NCBI RefSeq assembly: GCF_014202825.1
Contig: NZ_JACHHP010000002.1
Coordinates: 868,001 to 932,000 of the forward strand
DNA length: 64,000 nt
Direction of reading: 5' to 3'
Origin: Chiayiivirga flava
GTDB lineage: Bacteria; Pseudomonadota; Gammaproteobacteria; Xanthomonadales; Xanthomonadaceae
Part shown: one piece after another, positions 8,308 through 16,632 of the stretch
Numbering within the stretch: the stretch's first letter is position 1
Layout of the letters: the number at the start of each line of letters is the position of its first letter
Made by a program: the position numbers and the translations under genes
The notes under the pieces: generated by a model
Told to the model about the DNA's origin: nothing
Seen by the model: the letters and a program-made list of their open reading frames with translations, nothing else
The model's database searches: none

Positions 8308-8653
8308 GGGCGGACTCCGGTTGAGGATGGATCGGATGATGCCGCGGTAGGCGTTGCCGTCCCCACGGTCTGCCAGCGGTCGGCCCCTGTGCCGCCCGTT
8401 TACAGTATTGGCCCTTGGTAGGCCGCGCAGATGCACCGGACCGACCTTATTTGGTGCTGCAAAGCAACAATCGGGATCCAGTGCGCAGTTTCGATGCAAT
8501 CTGCGGTGCGTTTCCGGGCGGTGTTGCGGAATGCATCGATCCTGTCGACGCAGAAGCCGCCAGGCCTACGCCTTCCGACTGCGCGGCGTGCGGCACGGAT
8601 CGTGCTGTGGCGCCAGACCCGTCGCCGGTTGCGACGGCGGATGCCCTGCCACG
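8308..8653. other. Divergent intergenic region, no gene seen
   Basis: 346 bases separate the start of the DUF4331 gene from that of the FAD oxidoreductase. It should hold promoters for both. I see no convincing -35/-10 pair, palindromic repeat or small gene. The plus-strand frame of the oxidoreductase stays open back to 8354 but reads as Arg/Cys-rich noise. Confidence 0.5.
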
Positions 8654-9859
8654 ATGGATCTCAAAAGCGGCATGCCGTTCTGGGCGGTCAGGAACGGCTT
8701 CATGCACACGTACCCGACGCTGACCGACGACATCGACTGCGACGTGCTGATCGTCGGTGGCGGCGTGACCGGCGCGCTCATCGCCCGCGCGATGCTCGGC
8801 GCGGGGCAGCGCACCGTGGTGATCGACCGGCGCGAGATCGGCTGGGGCAGCACGGCCGCGAGCACCGCGCTGCTGCAGTACGAGATCGACACCGAAATGA
8901 CCGAGCTCGCCGAGCGTTTCGGCGAGCGCAACGCCGCGCTCGCCTACACCGCCTGCGAGGACGCCATCGGCACCCTGCGCAGGATCGCCGGCGGCTTCGG
9001 CGATGTGGAGTGTTTTCCGCTGCACAGCCTCTACTACGCGAGCAAGCGCAGTCACGTGCGGCGTTTGCGCGAGGAACACGCGCTGCGCCGCAAGCACGGC
9101 ATCCGGGTGCGCGAGGTGGACCGCGACGCGCTGCGCGCGCAGTTCGGCATCGACGCGCCGCTGGCGCTGCTGAGCGAACGCGCCGCGGCGGTCGATCCCT
9201 ACCAGCTCACCCATGCCCTGCTGCGCGCGGGTGCACGCCAGGGCCTGCAGGTGTTCGACCGTGCCGAGCTGTTCGGCTTCGGGGCACGACGCGGCGGGGT
9301 GCTGGCGCGCGTGGCCGGGCGGGTCGTGCGGTGCCGGCATCTGGTGTTCGCCGGCGGCTACGAGAACCAGCGCCAGCTGTGCCAGCGCGTGGCGAGCAAC
9401 CGCAGCAGCTATGCCTTCGTCACCGACCCCCAGACCGTGCCTCTGGAATCGCTGGAGCACACGATGGTGTGGGAATCCGCACGCCCGTATCTCTACCTGC
9501 GCCGCACCGCGGATCGCCGCCTGCTGGTCGGCGGCGAGGACGACACCGTCGACATCCCCGCCAAACGCGATGCGAAGCTCGCCGGCAAGGTGCGCACGCT
9601 CAAGCATCGCGTCGAGGCGATGTATCCGCAGTTCGACTGGACGCCAGCCTTTTCATGGGCCGGCACCTTCGCCGAAACCGACGACGGCCTGCCGTTCTTC
9701 GGCCCGCACCGCGAACACGGGCCGCGCGTGCTGTTCGCGATGGCGTACGGCGGCAACGGCATCACCTACAGCGCCATCGGCGCGGAGATCCTCGCCGCGC
9801 AGGTGCAGGGCAAGTCGCATCCGCTGCGCGCGCTGTTCTCGTTCGCGCGGCTGGACTGA
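8654..9859 (+). CDS. FAD-dependent oxidoreductase (DAO family)
   Basis: A 401-aa flavoprotein of the D-amino-acid oxidase/glycine oxidase superfamily. The Rossmann dinucleotide motif is visible near the N-terminus (CDVLIVGGGVTGALIARAML, Gly35-Gly40), followed by the second FAD contact VVIDRREIGWGST. The C-terminal part has GTFAETDDGLPFFGPH and AYGGNGITYSAIGAEI, the flavin-closing segment of DAO enzymes. The substrate is not determinable from sequence; a secondary or tertiary amine is usual for the family. The ATG at 8654 starts just ahead of the FAD-binding domain; the ribosome-binding site is weak. Cytoplasmic. YaeQ follows 49 bases downstream on the same strand. Confidence 0.87.
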   Translation: MDLKSGMPFWAVRNGFMHTYPTLTDDIDCDVLIVGGGVTGALIARAMLGAGQRTVVIDRREIGWGSTAASTALLQYEIDTEMTELAERFGERNAALAYTACEDAIGTLRRIAGGFGDVECFPLHSLYYASKRSHVRRLREEHALRRKHGIRVREVDRDALRAQFGIDAPLALLSERAAAVDPYQLTHALLRAGARQGLQVFDRAELFGFGARRGGVLARVAGRVVRCRHLVFAGGYENQRQLCQRVASNRSSYAFVTDPQTVPLESLEHTMVWESARPYLYLRRTADRRLLVGGEDDTVDIPAKRDAKLAGKVRTLKHRVEAMYPQFDWTPAFSWAGTFAETDDGLPFFGPHREHGPRVLFAMAYGGNGITYSAIGAEILAAQVQGKSHPLRALFSFARLD

Positions 9860-9908
9860 ACACCCGTCGGCTGCCGCTACACTGCCTGCCTTTGGTCCGG
9901 ATGCAGGC

Positions 9909-10457
9909 ATGGCTCTCAAGGCGACGGTGCGCAGGATCGAGCTGCAGCTCAGCGACATGGATCGTCACCACTACGCGACCTATCCGCTGACGCTCGCGCA
10001 GCATCCGTCCGAAACCGACGCGCGCCTGATGGCGCGTGTGGTGGCGTTTGCGCTCAATGCGCACGAGCGACTGGAATTCGGGCGCGGCGTGAGTTCGGAC
10101 GACGAGCCGGACCTGTGGCGCAAGGATCTCACCGGCGCGATCGACCTGTGGATCGACCTCGGCCAGCCCGACGAAGCGCGCGTGCGCCGTGCCTGCGGGC
10201 GGGCGCGCGAGGTGCTGCTGGTGACCTATGGCGGCCGCAGCGCCGACATCTGGTGGGAGAAGGCCGAAACGGTGCTGGCGCGCTCGAAGAATCTCGCGGT
10301 GCTCGACCTTGCGCCCGCGGCGATCGACGCGCTTGCGGCCTGGAACGGGCGCGGGCTCACGTTGCAGTGCCTGATCCAGGATGGGCGCATGCAGTGGATC
10401 CACGGCGACGACACCGTCGAGATCGAACCGCGCGTGCGCCTGCCGCGCGCGCGTTGA
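9909..10457 (+). CDS. yaeQ: YaeQ family protein
   Basis: A 182-aa protein matching YaeQ along its whole length: starts MALKATVRRIELQLSDMDRH, then HPSETDARLMARVVAFALNA, GLSSDDEPDLW-like (here GVSSDDEPDLW) and DLWIDLGQPDEARVRRAC. YaeQ has a PD-(D/E)XK nuclease-like fold in known structures and was once linked to RfaH suppression; its biological role remains unsettled. The family core is intact and length is typical. It follows the FAD oxidoreductase and is probably co-transcribed with it. There are 277 bases without an obvious terminator before the next gene. Confidence 0.93.
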   Translation: MALKATVRRIELQLSDMDRHHYATYPLTLAQHPSETDARLMARVVAFALNAHERLEFGRGVSSDDEPDLWRKDLTGAIDLWIDLGQPDEARVRRACGRAREVLLVTYGGRSADIWWEKAETVLARSKNLAVLDLAPAAIDALAAWNGRGLTLQCLIQDGRMQWIHGDDTVEIEPRVRLPRAR

Positions 10458-10734
10458 GCGCAGGGTTGCTCTCCCGCTTGATGGGGGGCAAGAGCTCAAG
10501 CCGGCCGAGGCGAAGGCTCGGGTCCGCCGGAGGGGATCGGCGCAAACCGGAATGCCGCACTGCAGCTTGATCCGCTGCGAAAGCGCGCGGACACTCCCAT
10601 TCGGTCCCGTATGGTCGCAAGGGGCTTCGCACCGTCGCGTCGGGGGACGCAGGTGCGGAGTGCGACGCCGGCACCGGCTCCGCTTGCCTGCTGCACCATC
10701 TGCCTGTCCAAGGCCTTTCCTGGGAGGGAATGCT

Positions 10735-12672
10735 GTGACCCGTACTCGTCTCACGCTCTGTGTGTTGTCGGCGCTGCTTGCTGCGCCGTTGTCCGCGAAG
10801 GAGTCCGGTGCGCCGGTCGCCAAGCAGTTGTCCGGCCCGCCGTCGGAAATCGCGGCGATGCGCGCCGTCGATCCGGTCGAGGCGACCATCCATTCCAAGA
10901 GCGCGCTGCTGCCGGTGCGTTTCGCCACGTCCAAATCCGGCGAACGCAGCTGGAGCGGCGCGCTGCCGGTCGAGAACGGCGCGCTGCGTTTCCTCACGTT
11001 TTCGGGCGCCGACGCCGGCTGGCAGGTGGACCTGGTGGCGCCGTCGGGCCGCGTGATGCCGGCCGCGTCCCTGGCCAAACGCGCCCTTCGCACCGACTTC
11101 GGCCTCGATGACGCCCGCGTGCCGGCGTCGCAATACGAGTTCGCCGGCCTGCAGAACGGCAGCTGGACGCTGAAGCTGCGCGGCAATGCCGGTGCGCGCG
11201 ACGGCTTCGTGCTGATCGAAGGCGACGACGCCACCGAGCTTGCCTCGTATCAGACGCACAAGCGCCAGCGCGTCGGCGAACGCATCGGTCTCACCGCGCT
11301 GCTCACCGCCACGCGCGAAGACGACAGCGTGCTGCTGGGCAAGGCCGCCGGCCGCATCGACAGCGCCGTGCTGCGCGTCACCGCCCCCGATGGCGCCCAG
11401 ACCACGTACCCGATGTTCGACGACGGTCGGCACGGCGACGGCGACGCGAGCGACGGCCTGTTCGGCGGCGATTTCCCGGCCAAGGCCGCCGGCAGCCACC
11501 TGGCGCAGGTCGAGATCCGTGGCACCAATCTGCGCGGCCAGGGTTTCGTGCGTACCGCCGAACACCTGCTGCCGGTGATCGAGACCACGCTCGTGCTGGA
11601 TGCGTCCAAAGCCGCCGCCACGGCCACCGACGACACGCGCCTGGCGATCCGCGTGCCGGTGACGGCGAAACAGGCCGGCCAGCACTACCGCGCGATCGGC
11701 GAGGTGTGGGGCACGAACGCGAAGGGCGAGGCAATTCCGGTGGCGTGGCTCGGCGGCATGGTGACGCCGGCCGACGGCGCGCTCGAACTCGGCTTCGACG
11801 AACGCTGGGTCGCGAAGGCCGCCGCGCGCGCGCCGTTCGAACTGCGCAACCTGCGCATCGAGGATGCCGATCACTTCGTCACCGTCGCGTCGGCCGAAAA
11901 ACTCGCGCTCGAGCTGCCGGCGCTGCGCACCAAGGCGGCGCCCGCGGACATCGCCATCGACGAGGTGATGACGATGGGCCCGCGCCCGACTGCGGAGAAG
12001 AGTGCCAAGGGCGTCGGCAAGCGCCTGATTCTCGTGCACGGCTATTGCTCGGGCGGCGTCTGGCCGCAAAGCCAGTTCGCCACGTCCTCGACCTTCCTCG
12101 ACGTGAACCAGAACCGCAGCCACGACCAGTTCGCGATCCGCATCCGCGATTTCGGCGCCACGTGGAATTCGTTCGGCACCGTCGCGCACAGCCAGGGCGG
12201 CGCGGCGTCGCTGCATCTGTACACGTACTACTGGAGCGGCCTGGACAACGCCACCGGCAGCCGCCTGATCCAGTCCGTCGGCACGCCGTACAAGGGCACC
12301 AACCTGTCCGGCATCCTCGCCACCATCGGCAACTGGTTCGGCGTGGCGTGCGGCTCCAACAGCAACATGACCTACAGCGGCGCCTCGTCATGGCTGGCCG
12401 GCATCCCGACCTCGGCGCGCGCGAAGGTGAACTACTACACCACGTCCTTCCGCAGCACCAACTGGTACACCAACGACTACTGCAACATCGCCTCCGACCT
12501 CGTCCTCAGCGATCCCGAGGACGGCACCACCGAACAGGTCAACGGCCAGCTCCCCGGCGCCGTCAACCGCGGCCACGTCACCGGCCAGTGCCACACGGCG
12601 GGGATGCGTGATCCGGCGCAGTACAACGACAGCGGCCGCAACGCCACGATGAGTGCCAACGCGGCGCGGTGA
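10735..12672 (+). CDS. Secreted alpha/beta hydrolase with N-terminal beta-sandwich region
   Basis: A 645-aa exported protein. The start is GTG at 10735, supported by GGGAGG seven to eight bases upstream and an immediate signal peptide (cleavage near PLSA-KES). Residues ~25-420 are beta-rich and contain a segment like the choice-of-anchor or macroglobulin-like domains (MFDDGRHGDGDASDGLFGGDF). The C-terminal third has an alpha/beta-hydrolase core: LILVHGYCSGG (about 431-441) and the nucleophile elbow AHSQGG with Ser486. TPYKGTNL and a Cys-rich tail follow. It resembles proteins named conditioned medium factor. Probable esterase or lipase outside the cytoplasm; substrate unknown. Confidence 0.8.
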   Translation: MTRTRLTLCVLSALLAAPLSAKESGAPVAKQLSGPPSEIAAMRAVDPVEATIHSKSALLPVRFATSKSGERSWSGALPVENGALRFLTFSGADAGWQVDLVAPSGRVMPAASLAKRALRTDFGLDDARVPASQYEFAGLQNGSWTLKLRGNAGARDGFVLIEGDDATELASYQTHKRQRVGERIGLTALLTATREDDSVLLGKAAGRIDSAVLRVTAPDGAQTTYPMFDDGRHGDGDASDGLFGGDFPAKAAGSHLAQVEIRGTNLRGQGFVRTAEHLLPVIETTLVLDASKAAATATDDTRLAIRVPVTAKQAGQHYRAIGEVWGTNAKGEAIPVAWLGGMVTPADGALELGFDERWVAKAAARAPFELRNLRIEDADHFVTVASAEKLALELPALRTKAAPADIAIDEVMTMGPRPTAEKSAKGVGKRLILVHGYCSGGVWPQSQFATSSTFLDVNQNRSHDQFAIRIRDFGATWNSFGTVAHSQGGAASLHLYTYYWSGLDNATGSRLIQSVGTPYKGTNLSGILATIGNWFGVACGSNSNMTYSGASSWLAGIPTSARAKVNYYTTSFRSTNWYTNDYCNIASDLVLSDPEDGTTEQVNGQLPGAVNRGHVTGQCHTAGMRDPAQYNDSGRNATMSANAAR

Positions 12673-12688
12673 CGGATCAAGCCCGTAA

Positions 12689-12719
12689 CGCTCCCGGCCG
12701 ATGCAATGGGCCGGGAGCG
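12689..12719. terminator. Bidirectional hairpin between convergent genes
   Basis: An 11-bp perfect stem (CGCTCCCGGCC / GGCCGGGAGCG) with a 9-base loop sits 17 bases after the hydrolase stop and 28 bases from the stop of the convergent delta-60 gene. Placement fits a shared terminator; there is no strong T-run. Confidence 0.6.
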
Positions 12720-12746
12720 CGGCGGCAGGCGCCTCGCGGGAGATCG

Positions 12747-14177
12747 CTATTCGAAGCCGTCGGCGAACACCGCTATCTCGAGGACGGGAACGTCCTCGAT
12801 ATCACCGAGCGCCGTGACCAGCAGCCGTTCATCCGACGCGACGGCGGAGTCTTCCGAGATGACGGGAAAGACGATCCGCCCGGCGCCGGCAGCGATAACG
12901 CCGACAAGGTCGTTGACGTTCGGCGTACCTGCACCGTAGTCGAACGTCAGCGCACCGCTGCCTGCGAATGCCGGGTCGTCGTTGCCGTCCGGCAGCAACC
13001 GCGTCACGAACACATCGTCCCCCTCCGCGCCACCGAGATGGGTGCGTCCGACGGCGACGATCCTGCCGTCGGCTGCCACGCTCGCCGAGATCACTCGGCT
13101 CGACCCACAGGTGTCGCACGCCAACCGGCTGATCTTGCCATCGCCGCCCCCGAACGACGGATCCAGCATTAGGTCCTTCGTTATCTTCGCAACGGCGATC
13201 GCGTAAAGATTGTTTTCGAGCTGCGCATTGCCGATGAGCGTGATGGAGTCATCCGCATCCACCGCAAGGCCACCAAGGACCATGAAGTCCTTGATCTTGA
13301 GGCAGTCGTCGGGGACGGGAGGGGGGAGGTCCCACCCCAGGTCCGTCGGCGGAAACGCGTCGTCCTGCGTTCCGTCCGGCAGCAGTCGCGAGACGAAATA
13401 CTGCTCGTCGCACGTGTTGTTGATGGCGATAGGGTTGTTTACCGTGCCCGCCAAGACGACACGTTGCTCGCTGTCTTCGGCAATGCCACCGGCGGTCAGC
13501 GTTTTCCAGTTCGGATGAGCGACGATGGTCTTGCCGCTGCCGTTGAAGCTCGGGTCGAGCCCTCCTGCCGCGTTGAGCCGCGCCACCCCCATGCTGTAGC
13601 CGCCCGCGACCTTCACCAGACCGCCGACAAGAAGGCGTCCGTTCGCCTGCAGTGCGAGCACCGTGCCGCTGTCGAGGCCCGCCGGTATTGCGTCGAATGC
13701 GACGGTCGTGCATCCGGTCGTGTTTCCACCCCAGTTGCCGTCGAACTGTCCGTCGGCGCGCAGGCGGCAGACGAGCATGTCGGCATTGGCGCCGATCCTG
13801 GCCTGCCCGACCGTGTACAGGCGTCCCTGCGCGTCGACGACGCCGTTGCTCCAGCTGTAGCTGTCGTAAAAGCCGTCCAAGCCGGTCAGTTCGGTGTGGC
13901 CACCGGTTCCGTAGTTCGGATCGAGGTTGCCGAACGCGTCAAGCCGACTCACCCGCGACAAATAGACATCGTCGCGCAAGACATGGTTGATCACGTACGT
14001 GTTCGTCCCCTGCAGCAGCACGATGGGCTGCAGCTGCGGGACATCGTTGCCCGAAGGCTCGATGGCGACGGTTCCGCCGTCACCGAAGAGTGGATCGGGT
14101 AGCGTGTCGTCGGGGCGCGCCTGATGCGAGGCCATCAGTGCGGCAAGCAAAAGGGTGAGGCGAACTGTTGCATTCAT
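12747..14177 (-). CDS. Secreted delta-60 repeat beta-propeller-like protein with C-terminal FADGFE tail
   Basis: A 476-aa exported protein (signal peptide to about residue 22). It is built from repeats of the delta-60 type (TIGR02608): each has a unit such as DPLFGDGGTV, LDPNYGTGGH, LDPSFNGSGK, LDPSFGGGDGK or DDPAFAGSG, followed by strands of the form QANGRLLVGG or AADGRIVAVGR. Such repeats are thought to form propeller-like surfaces. The last residues read IAVFADGFE, a tail common to many secreted proteins in Xanthomonadales and relatives, which looks like a sorting or anchoring tag of unknown mechanism. It lies 112 bases downstream of the LysR gene on the same strand. Its codon choice is a little less GC-rich than its neighbours. 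Confidence 0.82.
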   Translation of the reverse strand: MNATVRLTLLLAALMASHQARPDDTLPDPLFGDGGTVAIEPSGNDVPQLQPIVLLQGTNTYVINHVLRDDVYLSRVSRLDAFGNLDPNYGTGGHTELTGLDGFYDSYSWSNGVVDAQGRLYTVGQARIGANADMLVCRLRADGQFDGNWGGNTTGCTTVAFDAIPAGLDSGTVLALQANGRLLVGGLVKVAGGYSMGVARLNAAGGLDPSFNGSGKTIVAHPNWKTLTAGGIAEDSEQRVVLAGTVNNPIAINNTCDEQYFVSRLLPDGTQDDAFPPTDLGWDLPPPVPDDCLKIKDFMVLGGLAVDADDSITLIGNAQLENNLYAIAVAKITKDLMLDPSFGGGDGKISRLACDTCGSSRVISASVAADGRIVAVGRTHLGGAEGDDVFVTRLLPDGNDDPAFAGSGALTFDYGAGTPNVNDLVGVIAAGAGRIVFPVISEDSAVASDERLLVTALGDIEDVPVLEIAVFADGFE

Positions 14178-14289
14178 GTGGAATTCCGTGTGCCGTTAGG
14201 AACGCTCTCCGCGTTCCCAAGGCGTACTCGGAATTCTGTTGCCGGGGATCACGGCCTGCATGACCCGGTGGCGGCAGCGTCGGTGCGTA

Positions 14290-15303
14290 CTAAGACACCG
14301 CGTCCTCCAGGATCTTCTGCCCCAGCTGCTGCGCGGCGACTTCGTCGAGCTTCTTGCGCGCCTGCTCGGCCAGCATCGCCGGGCACTTGGCCATCATGAA
14401 GTCGAGGTCGAAGTTCAGGCGCTCGACGAGGAAGTCGACGAAGGCGCGGACCTTCGGCGACAGCATGCGGCCGCCGAGGAAGACGGCGTTGAGTTCGAGG
14501 TCCGCGCCGACCCAGCCGGCCAGCACGCGCCGCACCGCGCCGCCCTGCACCAGGGCCTTCATCGTCACGTCGCTGGCGAGCATCAGGCCGCCGCCGCAGG
14601 CCAGCGCGCCCATCAGCACCGAGGGGTCGTTGGCGACGAACACCGGGTCCACCGGGTAGTCGCCGCATTCGGTGCCGTTGCACAGGCCCCAGGTCATGCG
14701 GCCGTTGTGGCGTTGGGTGCTCACCGACAGCACCTTGTGGTGCTGCAGATCGGTCGGATGCAGCGGTTCGCCGTGTTCGGCGATGTATTCCGGGCTCGCG
14801 AACACCTGGGTGCGGAAGGTGGCGAGCTTGCGCGCGCTGAGCGAGGAATCGGGCAGCGAGCCCAGATGCAGGGCGAGATCGGCGCCGTCGCCGATGAGGT
14901 CGACCTTGTCGCTGCCGGTCAGCACCATGTCGATGCGGATTTCCGGGTGCAGTTCGTGGAAGTCGCCGAGCAGCGGCGTAATCCAGGCGATGCCGACCGA
15001 ATACGGCACGGTAAAGCGCAGCCAGCCGCGCGGGCCGCCCTGCAGCTGGCTGACGGCGCTTTCGGCTTCCTCGAGCTCATGCGCGATGCGCTGGCAATGC
15101 TCGTGGTAGACCGCGCCGGCTTCGGTGAGGCCGAGGCGGCGCGTCGTTCGATGCAGCAGCTGCGCGCCGAGGCGCTGTTCGAGTTCCTGCACCTTGCGGC
15201 TGACGGTGGTCTTGGGCAGACCGAGGGCATTGGCGGCGGCGATGAAGCTGCCGAGCTCGACCACCTTCACGAAGATCAGGGTCTCGTTGAGATCGTGGGT
15301 CAT
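14290..15303 (-). CDS. LysR-family transcriptional regulator (RND-pump locus)
   Basis: A 337-aa LysR regulator. The winged HTH occupies residues 1-65 (TLIFVKVVELGSFIAAANAL, LPKTTVSRKVQELEQRLGAQ, LLHRTTRRLGLTEAG). The periplasmic-binding-like effector domain spans about 92-300, and a C-terminal extension of ~30 helical residues (MMAKCPAMLAEQARKKLDEV) is longer than usual. The ATG at 15303 gives the standard LysR N-terminus. It is divergent from the small-protein / NAD(P)-binding / RND-pump operon across 182 bases that contain a dyad typical of a LysR site. It is therefore the most likely regulator of that operon. The inducer is unknown. Confidence 0.9.
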   Translation of the reverse strand: MTHDLNETLIFVKVVELGSFIAAANALGLPKTTVSRKVQELEQRLGAQLLHRTTRRLGLTEAGAVYHEHCQRIAHELEEAESAVSQLQGGPRGWLRFTVPYSVGIAWITPLLGDFHELHPEIRIDMVLTGSDKVDLIGDGADLALHLGSLPDSSLSARKLATFRTQVFASPEYIAEHGEPLHPTDLQHHKVLSVSTQRHNGRMTWGLCNGTECGDYPVDPVFVANDPSVLMGALACGGGLMLASDVTMKALVQGGAVRRVLAGWVGADLELNAVFLGGRMLSPKVRAFVDFLVERLNFDLDFMMAKCPAMLAEQARKKLDEVAAQQLGQKILEDAVS

Positions 15304-15400
15304 GGCGTGTCGTCCGAAAAAGATGATGCGGTGCAACAACTTGCGCCGCGGAAGTCGGGACATCGGGAGGCTCGGCAGGTCAATTGGCCCGCCGACGGGA

Positions 15401-15429
15401 TGATTATTCCCTCATTTGCCGACTAATCA
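15401..15429. promoter_or_regulatory. Putative LysR operator (dyad TGATTA-N17-TAATCA)
   Basis: TGATTA at 15401-15406 and TAATCA at 15424-15429 form a perfect 6-bp dyad spaced by 17 bases, in unusually AT-rich sequence for this genome. It lies 98 bases upstream of the LysR start and 57 bases upstream of the divergent operon's first ATG. Position and symmetry fit a LysR binding site controlling both directions; the call is from pattern only. Confidence 0.5.
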
Positions 15430-15485
15430 AGTCCCGATTCGGGGCGTAACTTGCAGCACCTCAGGTCCACAGCGCGAACTTCCCC

Positions 15486-15713
15486 ATGGCGTCCGATCTT
15501 TTCCCCATCCGTCGCAACACCCGTCCACGCGTCGAAAACACCGTGTCCGCGCCCGACCTGCCGCGTGGAAATCCGCTGGCGGACGCCGTGGTGCGCGCGT
15601 TCCGCGAGACATTCGGCCTAGGCGGCGGCGGCGCGTCCGACGCCCCCGCCGCGGCGCCCACGACGACCACCGGCGGGACAATTGTCCCGTCCGCGGGAGA
15701 AATAAACCCGTGA
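15486..15713 (+). CDS. Small hypothetical protein heading the RND-pump operon
   Basis: A 75-aa frame (starts MASDLFPIRRNTRPRVEN) downstream of the LysR dyad. It overlaps the next gene in a GTGA arrangement, so the two are probably translationally coupled. The C-terminal half is Gly/Ala/Thr/Pro-rich and the middle has a short amphipathic stretch (GNPLADAVVRAFRETFGL). No signal peptide or membrane segment is seen and I do not recognise a family. Support comes from its position at the head of the operon and from the overlap; the coding call itself is moderate. Confidence 0.5.
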   Translation: MASDLFPIRRNTRPRVENTVSAPDLPRGNPLADAVVRAFRETFGLGGGGASDAPAAAPTTTTGGTIVPSAGEINP

Positions 15714-16483
15714 ACGGGACAGTCCGTCCGGAGGTGCTGGTGCTCGGTGCCACCGGGCAGGTGGGCGCCGGCATCGTCGGTGCGCTGCTCGAGGCGGGCA
15801 GCCCGGTGCTGGCCGTCGGGCGCGATCCGGCCAAGCTGGTGAAGCTCGCCGGGCACTTTTCCGACGAGCCGGGCCTCGACGTGCTGGCCGGCTCCGTCGC
15901 CAGCGAGGACGAAGCGCAGTGGCTCGCCGCCACGCTGCGCGGCCGGCAGCGGCCGCTGCGCGCGGTGATCGCGAGCCTGGCCGGGCCGGTGGAACGCGGC
16001 CGCCTGCTCGATCGCCCGGCCGACGTGCTGGCCCGCACGCTCGAACACAACCTGCTGCCGCATCTGACGGCGGCGCGGCACCTGTTGCCGCTGCTGGCGG
16101 GGCGCGAGCCGGCGGCGCAGTACCTGCTGATCGGGCCGCCGTGTTCGGAGCGGCCGTGGGCCGGATACGGGCACGAGTCCGTCGCCGCCGCCGCGCAGCG
16201 GATGCTCGCGCAGGCGCTGCACGCGGAAGCGCGCGGCGTCGGCGTGCGGCTTCAGATGCTCGCGGTCGACCACCCGGTGCGCACCCCGGCGAACGAGGGC
16301 CACGCCTGCGCCGAATGGCCGACGGCCCTCGCCGTCGGCCGCACGGCGGTGGATCTGCTCGCGCGCGGCGGCCTGCCGCTGCGGCCGGTGGTGCACTTCG
16401 GCGCGAACCACGCGCCACCGCCGGTCACCACCCTCTACAGCGATTTCTCCTCTTCTTCCTACCCGCAAAGGCTTTCGTCATGA
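15710..16483 (+). CDS. NAD(P)-binding / short-chain-dehydrogenase-like protein
   Basis: A 257-aa Rossmann-fold protein starting at GTG 15710, which overlaps the stop of the small gene upstream and has GGGAGA about ten bases before it. The nucleotide-binding loop GATGQVGAGIVGALLEAG is at residues ~12-29, followed by VLAVGRDPAKL. There is an SDR-like helix region (RTLEHNLLPHLTAARHLLPLL), but a standard YxxxK pair is not obvious; GYGHESVAAAAQRML occupies its place. Cytoplasmic. SDR-type genes of this kind are often placed between a LysR gene and an RND pump. The stop codon overlaps an ATG at 16480 that was probably the ancestral start of the membrane fusion protein gene. Confidence 0.78.
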   Translation: MNGTVRPEVLVLGATGQVGAGIVGALLEAGSPVLAVGRDPAKLVKLAGHFSDEPGLDVLAGSVASEDEAQWLAATLRGRQRPLRAVIASLAGPVERGRLLDRPADVLARTLEHNLLPHLTAARHLLPLLAGREPAAQYLLIGPPCSERPWAGYGHESVAAAAQRMLAQALHAEARGVGVRLQMLAVDHPVRTPANEGHACAEWPTALAVGRTAVDLLARGGLPLRPVVHFGANHAPPPVTTLYSDFSSSSYPQRLSS

Positions 16484-16513
16484 ATGCTCCGACCGTTTCG
16501 AACTCCTCCCACC

Positions 16514-16617
16514 GTCGCCCCGGCGCAGGCCGGGGCCCAGTGGCGTTGCCCGGTATCGACGCTGCGCCCAATCAGACCCGAGCAGCGTCGCTGGGTCCCG
16601 GCGTCCGCCGGGACGAC
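16514..16617. repeat. Family A inverted palindromic repeat pair at the start of the membrane fusion protein gene
   Basis: Left arm 16514-16544 and right arm 16587-16617 are inverted copies of the GTCGTCCCGGCG...GCCGGGACCCAGTGGC repeat that also occurs at 17927, 40406, 50358, 53225 and 61450. This copy lies in frame between an ATG that overlaps the upstream gene's stop and the ATG that begins the lipoprotein signal peptide. Confidence 0.85.
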
Positions 16618-16632
16618 GGCGAGGGTGCGCAG

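Noticed and set aside
10357-12216. A 619-aa minus-strand frame across yaeQ and the secreted hydrolase
   Set aside because: It spans two unrelated plus-strand genes and their gap and has no family motif.
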